The position numbers and the translations under genes are program-made. A model generated the notes under the pieces. That model had not been told where the DNA came from. It was given only the letters and a program-made list of their open reading frames with translations, and ran no database searches. This document shows, in pieces, positions 1-9,429 of a stretch of 64,000 nucleotides of DNA. Origin of the DNA: Paracoccaceae bacterium. Lineage in GTDB: Bacteria > Pseudomonadota > Alphaproteobacteria > Rhodobacterales > Rhodobacteraceae. The stretch is taken from NCBI GenBank assembly GCA_022448245.1, contig JAKVCO010000012.1, positions 1-64,000 of the forward strand. Reading direction: 5' to 3'. How positions within the stretch are numbered: position 1 is the stretch's first letter; every line of letters begins with the position of its first letter.

Positions 1-829
<829 letters not shown>

Positions 830-908
830 ATCCAGTAGAAGCCAGATCTTCTGCCGGTTCAGAAGCATACACCACGTGTACGCGACTTGGACGCGAGTTT
901 CTTTCTCG

Positions 909-1026
909 GTTTGGTGATCATAGCGCGAGTGAAACACCCAGTTCCATCCCGAACCTGGCCGTTAAGCACCGTAGCGCCGATGGTACTGCATCTTAAGGTG
1001 TGGGAGAGTAGGTCATCGCCAAACCT
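909..1026 (+). rRNA. 5S ribosomal RNA
   Basis: A 118-nt 5S gene of alphaproteobacterial type lies about 80 bases after the 23S end. The ends pair (GTTTGGTG at the start with CGCCAAAC near the end), and the conserved core segments CCGAACCTGG and CCGATGGTACTGC are present. The gap between 23S and 5S has no tRNA. No initiator tRNA follows the 5S gene, although one often does in this group. The initiator tRNA here stands alone 8 kb further on. Confidence 0.95.
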
Positions 1027-1070
1027 AGTAAGAAACTCGAGTATCCCTCGACACGATGTATTGAACACTT

Positions 1071-1096
1071 AGCCGCCCGATGGGCGGCTTTTTTCT
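1071..1096 (+). terminator. rrn operon Rho-independent terminator
   Basis: An AGCCGCCC / GGGCGGCT hairpin with a tiny loop is followed by a run of T, about 45 bases after the 5S end. This is the expected terminator of the ribosomal RNA operon. Confidence 0.9.
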
Positions 1097-1180
1097 GTCT
1101 AGAGCATCTCTCTCTTTCCTCAATAGGCATTGATTGGCGCCGCACCGCGTGCGACTCTGCGTTAAAAAGCGAAGAGCAGC

Positions 1181-2047
1181 ATGAAAATCGCGGCAATTAC
1201 CATGTGTTACAAGTCGTATGACACGCTTCGGCGTTGGCATCGGCACTACAGCGCGCTCATCGGAGCAGAAAATCTCTATGTCATTTCGCATGGCAAGGAT
1301 CCCTTGCACCAAGAGATTGCGGCCGGGTCCTCCGTGATCGCACTTCCACGCGAAGATAGTGAGCGGTTCGAGAACCGTAGGAACACCCTTCTCGGCAATT
1401 TGCAGGTTGGATTGGCCCAGTACTTCGACGTTGTTCTCAAAGTCGACACTGATGAGCTGCTTTTCCACGATCCCGCGCTCTTTTCCGGTTTTCATGAGGT
1501 TTTCGAACGCAACCCGGCGGACGGCTACTTCGCCCTCGGTTTCGAAGTCTATCAGCGCGAAGGTGATGCAGCTCTTACAGACGCCCCTATTGCCTCCCAA
1601 AGGAGCACGGGCATGATTTCCTTCTCTGAATGCAAAGGCGTTGGAGCAAATGACAGAGCGAGGGTCGTCTTTCACGGCCTCTTGCCCAACGAGCCCCGCG
1701 CCCTCCATGAAGGGCGGCTGTCTGTGACGATGCCAAGGGGCCTTTACCTCGCACATACAAAATTCGCTGACTTTCTCGAACTGGCTCGAGCCAACCGGGA
1801 TCGCCGTGGCGAAAATATTGAACTTGATGCCGAAAATGATGCGCTTTGGGGCTCGCAACTCAATGAGTATCGACGCAGCGACCGTCCGGTTCTCGAGGAT
1901 GCAGACGTGCATCTGGACGCGATGTGGCAGAGATATTCGACTGGTTTCGGGTTTCATCGACCGCGTCGGAAGAACATCCTGGTGGTGAAACAGATGCGAG
2001 TAATGCGCCCGTTCCGTATCCCAGATCGTTTTCGGGACAGTTTCTAG
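1181..2047 (+). CDS. Glycosyltransferase family 2-like protein
   Basis: The 288-residue product looks like a GT-A fold glycosyltransferase of the family-2-like type often found with surface polysaccharide genes. It starts with a beta-strand and ITMCYKSYD, and has an acidic KVDTDELLF stretch at residues about 87-95 that would be the metal/nucleotide-sugar DxD-type site. A second conserved-looking block, LYLAHTKFADF, lies near residue 190. No signal peptide or membrane helix is evident, so it is probably cytoplasmic. It is the first gene after the rrn terminator and lies among other sugar genes (glycosyltransferase at 3.2 kb, epimerase at 4.3 kb). Donor and acceptor cannot be read from the sequence. 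Confidence 0.75.
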   Translation: MKIAAITMCYKSYDTLRRWHRHYSALIGAENLYVISHGKDPLHQEIAAGSSVIALPREDSERFENRRNTLLGNLQVGLAQYFDVVLKVDTDELLFHDPALFSGFHEVFERNPADGYFALGFEVYQREGDAALTDAPIASQRSTGMISFSECKGVGANDRARVVFHGLLPNEPRALHEGRLSVTMPRGLYLAHTKFADFLELARANRDRRGENIELDAENDALWGSQLNEYRRSDRPVLEDADVHLDAMWQRYSTGFGFHRPRRKNILVVKQMRVMRPFRIPDRFRDSF

Positions 2048-2210
2048 CACCGTCTGGGGCACTCAGATCCACCCCATCCAACAACTCAAGAGATATCAGT
2101 GCATCCTTCTGTAATCAGGAGTATTGTTCGCGATTGTTGCTGCATGCGTTTGATCCTGCCTCCCCGTCTCAGGCCGAGAGGCGGCACTCCGAGAGGGAGA
2201 CAATACAAAT

Positions 2211-3149
2211 TTGGGAGGATGGCCGGTGGACTTCCAAGACGGATACTACGGAACATTTATCGAGTTTGAAAAGTTTGCGTCGCTCAGCACACATACGGCA
2301 TGTCGAAGGACAAAAAGCCAAATTCGTCTCCTACGGTGGTTGGGTTCCAAAGACCAAAAAGAAGCACCAAGCCTTTCCAGGCAATTACTTTTTCATCAAA
2401 CTCCGGAAAAAGACGGCCGCAAGCGTCAACCTAGATTTCGCCAAGTACATCGCCGCCACCGGACAGGTCGACTACAAAAAACGCGCGGTGGCGAGTGGGG
2501 TAAACTTCCTGAGGACTACAAGAAACTGGCCGGAGACTGCGCGACCATCCTCTATGGCGTGACAGACGTGTGCCACCAGATGCTTAACTGCGTGCTCACG
2601 GGCTCCAAAGACGCGTTCCTTTGCTACGTCAACAACGCTCCCAGTTTCTGGGTCACTTATGTCGTGTATGGCAACTTCGGAGCAGGAGCGAAGTTCCCCG
2701 GCAGGGTGCCTAATCCGGCGCTCTTCACGCTCCATGAATTCTACAAAAAGAAATCGCCCAAGAAACTTGCGGCACCTTTCGGTTTCGACGCCTCGGATCT
2801 CGCAAGGACCGCCCCCGTCAACCGATCGGAGATCGAGGCCAACGTGATGGAACTCACCGGTCTAGACGCGCCGAGCGCAGCAATGACCGACAACGCGCTT
2901 CAACTCGCTCAAACAATCGACGCCACGCGCGGTAAGCTAGCGGTCGAACTGCTGCGGGGGAATATCAACACCGAGAGCTTTGCCCGCGACATGAACGCCG
3001 CTGCTGTTCAAACCGTGGATGCGTGGCAGGAGATGGCGCCAAAGGACCATTTGGAGAATCCCGATCTATCGAAGTCCGCGCTTATCGATCCGCCGCAGAA
3101 GCTGCGGACTGATGTCTACGGCCAACTGCGAGAGACAATGAGACTTTGA
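2211..3149 (+). pseudogene. Unknown protein gene, apparently frameshifted
   Basis: I do not recognise the family. Coding character changes frame within the gene. Between about 2380 and 2478 the plausible protein is in the frame of base 2299 (FAKYIAATGQVDYKK). After a run of six A (2473-2478) the plausible protein continues in the -1 frame (WGKLPEDYKKLAGDC) to the stop at 3149. One missing A in the run, or a -1 slip there, would join the two. The N-terminus is uncertain: a TTG at 2211 with GGGAGG nearby opens the downstream frame, but the upstream part of that frame reads poorly. The C-terminal 220 residues have no membrane helix or motif I can name. It could be a decayed gene, a base-calling error in the homopolymer, or programmed frameshifting. 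Confidence 0.5.
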
Positions 3150-3192
3150 TGTCTTTCGCATCAGTGCCCACGCGGACGATCGAGAACACTAA

Positions 3193-3214
3193 GAGGGCCG
3201 GGACACCGGCCCTC
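3193..3214. terminator. Bidirectional terminator between convergent genes
   Basis: A perfect 9-bp hairpin, GAGGGCCGG / CCGGCCCTC with loop GACA, lies between the convergent genes ending at 3149 and 3213 and overlaps the stop codon of the latter. There is no strong T run. Confidence 0.55.
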
Positions 3215-4280
3215 ACATCGCCAGCAGCGCCCCCGCGTCTGTCTTTTGTCGCCCGGTATATACACAGACGGCCTCGGCCAGACGTGCTGTGCCTACTGGA
3301 TCGTCCGTCCTCGCGCGGTGAAGGGCCTCAAGGGCAGCGCTGTCTCCTGTCTCGAGCGCCCGAAGCATCTGCCAGATCAGCTCCAAAAAAGCGCGTTGTT
3401 TCGGCCAAAGCCGCAAGGCCATCGCTTCACCATCCGTGGCCCACTCCGCCGCTGAGCGATCCAAGGAGAGATGCGCGAGAGCCATTGCCTCCTCAAAGCT
3501 ACCAGCTTGTGCGGCCCCTGAGTGATAGAGCTGAAAACAAAGTCCGCGCCCAAAGCTGGCGGCAACACGAAAGGCATCGCGTGCCTCCGGTGTGCCAATC
3601 GAGGTTGCAAAGGACGAGAGTTCTGCGGCCCGCTGCAGCGATGATCTTTTGTCCCTATGGGCGGCCGCGAACTTGAAGACGGTGGCGCGCGCGGAACAAG
3701 CGGCGCGCACGTCATTGCGCGCCAAATACTTCCGCCACATATTCACTTCGGACGAAGGTTTCGCAGGCTCCCACCCGACGTCTAGCTGGTCATAGGCCGC
3801 GCGCCGTACGGCCACGTTGTTCAGCCCAGAATGCCCCATGCTGCCCTTGGCCGCTTTGGCTCGCAAAGGTGGGCACCCAAGGTGCCCCGCATGCCAGGAC
3901 GCCTGCCGGTTCTCCCCGATAAAGAGCACCCCCGTCAGCGCCCAGTCCCCTTTGTCCAAGCCTCGGCTCATATGCGCCATATGCTCTGGCGCCCATAGAT
4001 CGTCATCGCCCAGGTGAAAAATGCGCTCCGCATCGGATGCTTTGATTGCGGCGTCCCTATAGCGCTCTCCATAACCGTCACCTTTTGGGTGGGCGTCAAA
4101 GCTGATGCGACTGTCTCTGGTCGCGAACGCCTCAACGATCTCGATGCTCCGGTCTGGTGAGCCGTCGAGGATCACCTTCAGCTCCCAATCCCGCATCGTT
4201 TGGGCCTGCACGCTCGAAATCGCAAACAGCAGCGTCTCCGCGTGGTCGAAGGTTGGACAAATGATCAGATTACGTGGCAT
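3213..4280 (-). CDS. Glycosyltransferase family 2
   Basis: This 355-residue protein starts with the typical GT2 strand and nucleotide-binding region (LIICPTFDHAETL, residues 5-17) and has a GDDD motif at 91-94 for metal/nucleotide-sugar binding. The C-terminal 180 residues are helical and do not match a domain I know. An AGGAG ribosome-binding site precedes the ATG at 4280. It is transcribed towards the unknown gene at 2.2-3.1 kb and divergently from the epimerase gene at 4321, with 40 bases between the starts. It probably adds a sugar to a surface glycan. Substrate unknown. Confidence 0.82.
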   Translation of the reverse strand: MPRNLIICPTFDHAETLLFAISSVQAQTMRDWELKVILDGSPDRSIEIVEAFATRDSRISFDAHPKGDGYGERYRDAAIKASDAERIFHLGDDDLWAPEHMAHMSRGLDKGDWALTGVLFIGENRQASWHAGHLGCPPLRAKAAKGSMGHSGLNNVAVRRAAYDQLDVGWEPAKPSSEVNMWRKYLARNDVRAACSARATVFKFAAAHRDKRSSLQRAAELSSFATSIGTPEARDAFRVAASFGRGLCFQLYHSGAAQAGSFEEAMALAHLSLDRSAAEWATDGEAMALRLWPKQRAFLELIWQMLRALETGDSAALEALHRARTDDPVGTARLAEAVCVYTGRQKTDAGALLAM

Positions 4281-4320
4281 CCCAGCTCCTAAGACGGGTC
4301 AGCACGGACGGACATTCCCC

Positions 4321-4863
4321 ATGGAGATCATCCCCCTCCGCATCGACGGCGCATTCCTCGTGAATACGCAGGTGATCGAGGACCCGCGAGGGTTTTTTCT
4401 GGAGACTGTGCGGCACGAGGTGTTGGCCGAGGCTTTGGGCCGACCCGTTGAGCTCAGGCAGTCGAACCACTCCCGCTCTCAGGCGCGGACGCTGCGTGGG
4501 TTTCGGTGCGAGCCTTGGGACAAGCTGATCTATGTCCCCCACGGTCGCATCATTGCAGCTGTGGCTGATCCGCGTCAGTCGTCGCCAACCTTTGGCGAGC
4601 ATGAGCTTATCCCCATGGGCGATGCTCCCGCGGCCCGGACCCGCCTCTTTGTGTCGCGGGGGCTGGCAAACGGCTTCTACTGCGAGACGGAGGCCGACTA
4701 CGTCAACGACGTCTCCGAAATCTACACGCCGTCTGTGCGTCGTGGCTTTCGATGGAATGATCCCACGCTGGCGATCCCATGGCCCGATCCCGATCCGATC
4801 TTGTCGGAGGCGGATCAGAACCTGCCCACGCTTGAAGAAATGCTTGCCGCTGAGGAAAGCTAA
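4321..4863 (+). CDS. rfbC: RmlC-like dTDP-sugar 3,5-epimerase family protein
   Basis: The 180-residue cupin protein has the RmlC layout: EDPRGFFLET near the start, NHSRS (49-53), LRGF (58-61), the SPTFGEHEL block, RGLANGFYC and WNDPTLAIPWP. Known family members epimerise C3/C5 of dTDP-4-keto-6-deoxyhexoses. The ATG at 4321 is chosen because homology begins there; the longer open frame back to 4105 runs inside the divergent glycosyltransferase. The residue after LRGF, where the catalytic base His normally stands (LRGxH), is Arg62. The enzyme may therefore be inactive, or may work differently. It belongs with the glycosyltransferases on either side. Confidence 0.78.
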   Translation: MEIIPLRIDGAFLVNTQVIEDPRGFFLETVRHEVLAEALGRPVELRQSNHSRSQARTLRGFRCEPWDKLIYVPHGRIIAAVADPRQSSPTFGEHELIPMGDAPAARTRLFVSRGLANGFYCETEADYVNDVSEIYTPSVRRGFRWNDPTLAIPWPDPDPILSEADQNLPTLEEMLAAEES

Positions 4864-4870
4864 GGCCCTG

Positions 4871-5542
4871 TTAAGCTGACAGGGTGAGACCGGCCCAGAG
4901 GCCAAGTCCCCCAACGACGATCAGGCTCAGCGCCCACATGATGTCGAGGTTGAACCACGTCTTTCGGAGCGCGTTTAGCCCCAGATAGCGATGCACCGCC
5001 CAGGCCAGAAGGCCACCTGATCCTATCATCGCTGCCGTGTGCATCAGCCCCACAGCGAAGGCCATCAGCACATTCGTCCCCATCAGGTCAAGCGCCGCGC
5101 GGTGGCCCATGTCAAGCTCGTCCAGGCCGCAGAGGCCGAGGAATATCGGCACCAGCATCAGCCCTGCGCCATGGGCCATCGCCACAAGAAACGACCAGAG
5201 CGCCAGCTGCGACGGCTTCACCCGCGCCAGAATCCGAGGGTGCTTTCGGTACCAAAGTAAAAACAGCCCCATGGCGATGACGACGCACGCCGCGCCGATC
5301 TGAATTTCGCGCTGGTATTCGACCAGCATGAACATCACCGCGAAGGGCAAAAGGATCCCGATCATCGCGATGAAATGCCCGATGCTGAGCATCCCAAGCG
5401 CGCCCCACAACGCCGACTGCCTCCCTTCGAACAAGGCAGCGGACACAGCCAAGGGCCATCCCATCCCTGGGTTCAGCCCGTGGTAAAGACCGGAGACGAC
5501 AACGGCGAGCCAAAGGCCCGCCGTTGTACCAAGAAGTTCCAT
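4871..5542 (-). CDS. Polytopic membrane protein, NicO/RcnA-like
   Basis: This 223-residue hydrophobic protein has about six membrane segments. The first helix contains YHGLNPGMGWP, and a later one contains IGHFIAM. Histidines near helix starts like these occur in metal-transport families such as NicO/RcnA and HupE, but the His-rich loop of RcnA is missing, so the function is uncertain. It follows the SBP56 gene on the same strand with no gap: its ATG at 5542 directly precedes the last base of that gene's stop codon at 5543. The two are almost surely cotranscribed. It may supply metal or accept a product for the SBP56 enzyme; that is inference. Confidence 0.6.
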   Translation of the reverse strand: MELLGTTAGLWLAVVVSGLYHGLNPGMGWPLAVSAALFEGRQSALWGALGMLSIGHFIAMIGILLPFAVMFMLVEYQREIQIGAACVVIAMGLFLLWYRKHPRILARVKPSQLALWSFLVAMAHGAGLMLVPIFLGLCGLDELDMGHRAALDLMGTNVLMAFAVGLMHTAAMIGSGGLLAWAVHRYLGLNALRKTWFNLDIMWALSLIVVGGLGLWAGLTLSA

Positions 5543-6943
5543 TTAGACCGATGGGTAGCAGAAGCTGTCTGTCGAACAGTCTCCGCCCTCAAGCCGGATC
5601 TGGTGTGAACGGTAGCCTTCCGGGAACTCCACCCAAAAGTTCTCATCGAGCTCAAAGGACCCGTCCTCACCGACATTGGCCATGACCATCGCCGCCCCAC
5701 GCTCGCCGGGGTAGAACTGATCATCCCATGTCGAGTAGAGCGAGTTCGTCCAGTAGACGCGCTTTCCGTCCCGGCTGATCTCGACCATCTGCGGTCCGTA
5801 GCCGAACTCTTTCCCATTGGGGTGCTTCGTCTTCTTCACGATGCCACCGATCTCGACCTTGCCTGCAAGGACAGGGTTCATCGGGTCGGAGACGTCATAT
5901 TGATGCATCTCGCCCTGACCCCAGCACGCGACATAGAGGTACTTGTCGTCGAGCGACAAATCGATGTCCGTGACCAAAGCTGGCACCGCGCCAAAGCCTT
6001 GGAGGAGCGGGGGCAGGTCATCCGTTTCCGCCGGATGCGGCGGGATGGTGATCGTTTTCTTGGCCTCGAATGTGCCATCCTCTTTTTGCCACCAGGTGAA
6101 GATCGCGCCTTCGAGATTGGTGGTGTCGACGACCACGCCCACGAAGCCATGGGTCTTGACCGGGTCGTGCGCCGGGCGGATTTCCAGCGCCATCTGGTAC
6201 TGTTCGCCAAGGTCGATCGTCTGCGTGACTTTGCGCGCACGCAGGTCCCAGAAGTGGATCACGTGACCGTATTTGTTGGACAGCAGATCCTCGGGCACCA
6301 CGCCGTTTTCGAACTGCGGCGGCAGCCCCCATTCGGAGCTCACCATGTAATCGCGCGGCAGGTTCCACCAGAAATCGTAGTGCTTGGACTGCGCGCCCCG
6401 GTCGATCTCGTAACGGCCGATAATGTCGAACGTCTCGCAATCGAGGATAAAAATTCCGGGAGGGCCGTCAGTGCCATCTTCGCCGCCACCACCGAGGGTG
6501 GAGACATAGATGCCTTCCGGGCCGCAGTGGATGGTGTGCGGGCGCGAATAGCCCGTCTTCTCGAACACCTCTTCAGGCTCGATGATCTTGTGGATCTTGG
6601 CCTTGAGCGGCTCCTTCACGTCAAAGACGTAAATCCGGGAGGAGCGGATGCCCGGCACGATCAGGTAGCGACGCTCCACAAAGGCGTGGCCCGACAGCGG
6701 CGATAACGATGCCGAGCAGGCGTTCCAGCCAAAGTGGTGAAATTCATCGCCCTTATTCGGCACGATCACCTGATGAACGATCTCACCATAGGTCTTCGAC
6801 GTCGGGTCCACATCCACGATCGCAAGCCCGTCCGGCTGCGAGAAATCGGGAGAAAGCATCAGCGTGAAGGCAACCTTCTCCACCGGCGCTTCCATGGCGT
6901 CTTTAGGACTTGGGTAAAATGACTTGTCCGGCCGTACATTCAT
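5543..6943 (-). CDS. Selenium-binding protein (SBP56) family; possible methanethiol oxidase
   Basis: The 466-residue, full-length SBP56-family beta-propeller protein contains HHFGWNACSAS, SRPHTIHCGPEGIYVS, HYDFWWNLPRDYMVSSEWG and SHQIRLEGGDC blocks. In Hyphomicrobium and in animals this family is a copper-dependent methanethiol oxidase (MtoX/SELENBP1) making formaldehyde, H2S and H2O2, which fits a marine organism that degrades DMSP. Unlike Hyphomicrobium MtoX, no signal peptide is visible (it begins MNVRPDKSF), so it would be cytoplasmic unless exported in another way. The SCO1/SenC and MauG-type partners described for mtoX are absent; instead a membrane protein gene follows directly. Activity is inferred from family membership only. 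Confidence 0.85.
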   Translation of the reverse strand: MNVRPDKSFYPSPKDAMEAPVEKVAFTLMLSPDFSQPDGLAIVDVDPTSKTYGEIVHQVIVPNKGDEFHHFGWNACSASLSPLSGHAFVERRYLIVPGIRSSRIYVFDVKEPLKAKIHKIIEPEEVFEKTGYSRPHTIHCGPEGIYVSTLGGGGEDGTDGPPGIFILDCETFDIIGRYEIDRGAQSKHYDFWWNLPRDYMVSSEWGLPPQFENGVVPEDLLSNKYGHVIHFWDLRARKVTQTIDLGEQYQMALEIRPAHDPVKTHGFVGVVVDTTNLEGAIFTWWQKEDGTFEAKKTITIPPHPAETDDLPPLLQGFGAVPALVTDIDLSLDDKYLYVACWGQGEMHQYDVSDPMNPVLAGKVEIGGIVKKTKHPNGKEFGYGPQMVEISRDGKRVYWTNSLYSTWDDQFYPGERGAAMVMANVGEDGSFELDENFWVEFPEGYRSHQIRLEGGDCSTDSFCYPSV

Positions 6944-7069
6944 GAAATCTATCCTCCCTGAGCGGGGCTTTTGCGCCTCCGCGGTGTCTGATCGGTCAAG
7001 TGAACGCCAGTGCGCGGCAATCCGTCAAGTTTTGTGTGTTCTGCGCGCCGGCGCCCTAAGTCGCCCTCC

Positions 7070-7843
7070 ATGCCAGAGGGACATACAATTCACCGCGCCG
7101 CGCGCGACCACGCTGAACTCCTGCAAGGTAAAACCCTTGCAGCAACGTCGCCGCAAGGTCGTTTCACCGATGGCGCGGCCAAGATCGACGGGGCGGTTCT
7201 GTCCGGCACCTCGGCCATTGGCAAACACCTGCTCTATCACTTCGACAATGGGCAGGTGCTTCATCTGCATCTGGGGCTCGGCGGGTATTTCCGAATCTAT
7301 CAGCAGCCCGTTGATCCCCCGCGGGAGGTGACGCGCCTGCGGCTGGAAGGACCGACGCATGCGCTCGATATCATCGGTCCAAACACCTGCGAGCTGATCC
7401 CTGAGGCCGATCTTCCGGCGTTGCGCATGCGCTATGGCCCGGACCTCCTCAGCGACATGCCAGAGCCCGCGCGTGCCATCGCCGCCATCCGCAAGTCCCG
7501 GGCTCCGATTGCGCGGCTCCTCATGGATCAAAAGGTGATCTCGGGCATCGGAAACATCTACCGCGCTGAGATCCTCTGGCTGCGGGGCCTCAACCCGATG
7601 ACGCCGGGCCGCGAAATCTCTGAGGAGGCGTTGAAAGGCCTCTGGGACGAGATGCGAGAACTCCTTCAGCTGGGCGTAGAAACGAATGCCATCATCACCA
7701 ACGGTCGCCCCAAGAAGGGCGAGCCGATCACGGAGCGGACCAACATCTTCGCCGCCGAAACTTGCCCACGCTGCGCGACCGAGATCGAGAAATCGAAACT
7801 GAGCGGGCGAACGCTCTATCACTGTCCCACGTGTCAGGCCTGA
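7070..7843 (+). CDS. nei: Endonuclease VIII / Fpg-Nei family DNA glycosylase
   Basis: Base-excision repair glycosylase/AP lyase acting on oxidised pyrimidines. The ATG at 7070 gives the required N-terminus MPEGHTIHRAA, where Pro2 is the Schiff-base nucleophile and Glu3 is catalytic. Upstream codons in the open frame cannot be used, because Pro2 must be exposed. The central helix-two-turn-helix has DQKVISGIGNIYRAE with the conserved Lys/Asn. The C-terminus holds a zinc finger (CPRC ... CPTC). At 257 residues it has normal length for bacterial Nei. It is followed by a histidine-phosphatase gene 45 bases downstream. Confidence 0.92.
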   Translation: MPEGHTIHRAARDHAELLQGKTLAATSPQGRFTDGAAKIDGAVLSGTSAIGKHLLYHFDNGQVLHLHLGLGGYFRIYQQPVDPPREVTRLRLEGPTHALDIIGPNTCELIPEADLPALRMRYGPDLLSDMPEPARAIAAIRKSRAPIARLLMDQKVISGIGNIYRAEILWLRGLNPMTPGREISEEALKGLWDEMRELLQLGVETNAIITNGRPKKGEPITERTNIFAAETCPRCATEIEKSKLSGRTLYHCPTCQA

Positions 7844-7888
7844 GAGGGCGGACTTGATCTGGGCTGCACCTCCGGCCCATGATGCGGC

Positions 7889-8452
7889 ATGTTTGCTGTA
7901 ACCCCCCTTAGAACCGACACGATCTACCTCCTGCGCCACGCCGAGAGCGTGGGCCACGGCCTCGATGACGGACTCACCGAGGCAGGGCAGGCTGCCGCTG
8001 AGGCCATCGTGCCCCAGCTCGAAGCGCTCGAGATCGACGGGATTTTTTCCAGCCCCGCCGCCCGCGCGAAGCAGACCGCTCGGCCGCTCGCGGACAAGCT
8101 GGATCTCGCCGTGTCGGTGATGCCTGACCTGCGGGAGCATCGTTTGTCGATGTCAGGGCATGACCCCGAGGACCCGATGCTCGAGCTGCGCTTTTCCCAG
8201 CGCGCCAAGGCCCGTCCAGGCGGTGAGAGCTTCAACGCCGCTGCCAGCCGTCTGCGCCAGGCCTGCGCGGCAATCGCCCGCCGCCCGGTCATTGCGCCGC
8301 TTTTTGTAACTCATGGCGGCCTCATGGCTAGTGTCATCAGCCAGCTCGACAAGACCTACGGCTTTGCGGAGTTTCAGACCATGCCGCGCCCGGCGCTCTA
8401 TAAGATCACCCATGCCAAAGGCATGCCGCGAAAGATCGAAGCCCTCACCTGA
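7889..8452 (+). CDS. Histidine phosphatase family protein
   Basis: The 187-residue protein of the phosphoglycerate-mutase-like superfamily has the nucleophile motif LLRHAES (residues about 14-20), FSSPAARAKQTA, and the second catalytic His in VTHGGLMAS. Members hydrolyse small phosphoesters or phosphoproteins; the substrate cannot be told here. Its TGA overlaps the ATG of the following methyltransferase by one base, so the two are translationally coupled. Confidence 0.82.
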   Translation: MFAVTPLRTDTIYLLRHAESVGHGLDDGLTEAGQAAAEAIVPQLEALEIDGIFSSPAARAKQTARPLADKLDLAVSVMPDLREHRLSMSGHDPEDPMLELRFSQRAKARPGGESFNAAASRLRQACAAIARRPVIAPLFVTHGGLMASVISQLDKTYGFAEFQTMPRPALYKITHAKGMPRKIEALT

Positions 8453-9225
8453 TGACGCACCCTTTCGGTTTTATCTCTGCGCTGGAGGCCTATGACGAGG
8501 GCCCCAATGGCGCCCATCGTCTCAACATGCGCTACGATCATATCGTGCGGCCTTTTCAGGCTGACATCAAAGGCGCGCGCGTGCTTGATCTGGCCTCGCA
8601 TGACGGGCGTTGGCCCTATGCGCTGGCCTTCGCAGGCGCCAAGGAGGTCGTGGGGATCGAGGGGCGTCAAAGCCTGATCGACCGCTTTGACGAGTTCCCC
8701 GATGATGATCACAAGGCCCGCGTGTCGCTGCGCCAAGGGGACATCTTCGAGGGGCTCGAGGCACTGAAAGCCGCGGGGGAGATGTTCGACGTCGTGGCGA
8801 TCTACGGCATCTACTACCACATCACCGAACACTACCGCCTTATGCTTCTCGCCCAGGCGCTGAAGCCCAAGCTCATCATCGTGGATAGCGAGTTCATCGT
8901 GAGCTCTGACGGCCCCATCGTACGCTTTATGCGCGAAGAGACAGGCAATGATCTCAACACCAGTGCCCGCGCCGAGGGCCGCGAAGTTGAACTCGTAGCG
9001 ACACCCTCCATGCGGTTTATGGACGTTGTGGGCGAAGTGACCGGCCACTCCACCGAGTGGATCGATTGGGAGACTTTGCCCAAGGACAAGCGCGAAGGCC
9101 TCGGAGACTACTATCGCAAGAACGCGCAGCGTCGCCGTGGCACCGTCGCGTTTCGCCCGCTCGAGGATTTCGACCCCCGTGAAAAGCGTCCACGCGTGTT
9201 TATTGACCCCAAACTACCCGGCTAG
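8452..9225 (+). CDS. Class I SAM-dependent methyltransferase
   Basis: The 257-residue protein has a Rossmann-type SAM site: VLDLASHDGRWPYALA (motif I, residues about 44-59), VVGIEGRQSLI (motif II) and FDVVAIYGIYYH (motif IV). The first 35 residues and the C-terminal third are specific to a subfamily I cannot name. Its start overlaps the stop of the phosphatase gene. Methyl acceptor unknown. Confidence 0.78.
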   Translation: MTHPFGFISALEAYDEGPNGAHRLNMRYDHIVRPFQADIKGARVLDLASHDGRWPYALAFAGAKEVVGIEGRQSLIDRFDEFPDDDHKARVSLRQGDIFEGLEALKAAGEMFDVVAIYGIYYHITEHYRLMLLAQALKPKLIIVDSEFIVSSDGPIVRFMREETGNDLNTSARAEGREVELVATPSMRFMDVVGEVTGHSTEWIDWETLPKDKREGLGDYYRKNAQRRRGTVAFRPLEDFDPREKRPRVFIDPKLPG

Positions 9226-9259
9226 AAGAAAAATTAATGCCCAGAGCGACGGGAAGGGG

Positions 9260-9288
9260 TTGCGACTCGTGGCGGGCAGGCCTAGGTA
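9260..9288 (+). promoter_or_regulatory. Promoter of the initiator tRNA gene
   Basis: TTGCGA (9260-9265) and TAGGTA (9283-9288) are separated by exactly 17 bases, about 14 bases before the tRNA. This is a good sigma-70-type match in a short intergenic gap. Confidence 0.6.
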
Positions 9289-9301
9289 CCGCGAACGTTG
9301 G

Positions 9302-9378
<77 letters not shown>

Positions 9379-9383
9379 ACGAA

Positions 9384-9413
9384 AAGACGCCCGGGTTCGC
9401 CCGGGCGTCTTTT
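9384..9413 (+). terminator. Terminator after tRNA-fMet
   Basis: A perfect 12-bp stem, AAGACGCCCGGG / CCCGGGCGTCTT with loop TTCG, ends in TTTT six bases after the tRNA. It can also serve the convergent gene that ends at 9430. Confidence 0.9.
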
Positions 9414-9429
9414 CGTTCAGATGCTTTGA

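Noticed and set aside
1025-2062. Open frame of 345 codons on the minus strand
   Set aside because: It runs antisense through the glycosyltransferase gene and into the 5S/terminator region. It has no family-like sequence.
2300-2431. A 44-codon reading frame with a natural-looking start (MSKDKKPNSS)
   Set aside because: Third codon positions are AT-rich, and the frame stops inside a stretch where another frame shows strong coding character.
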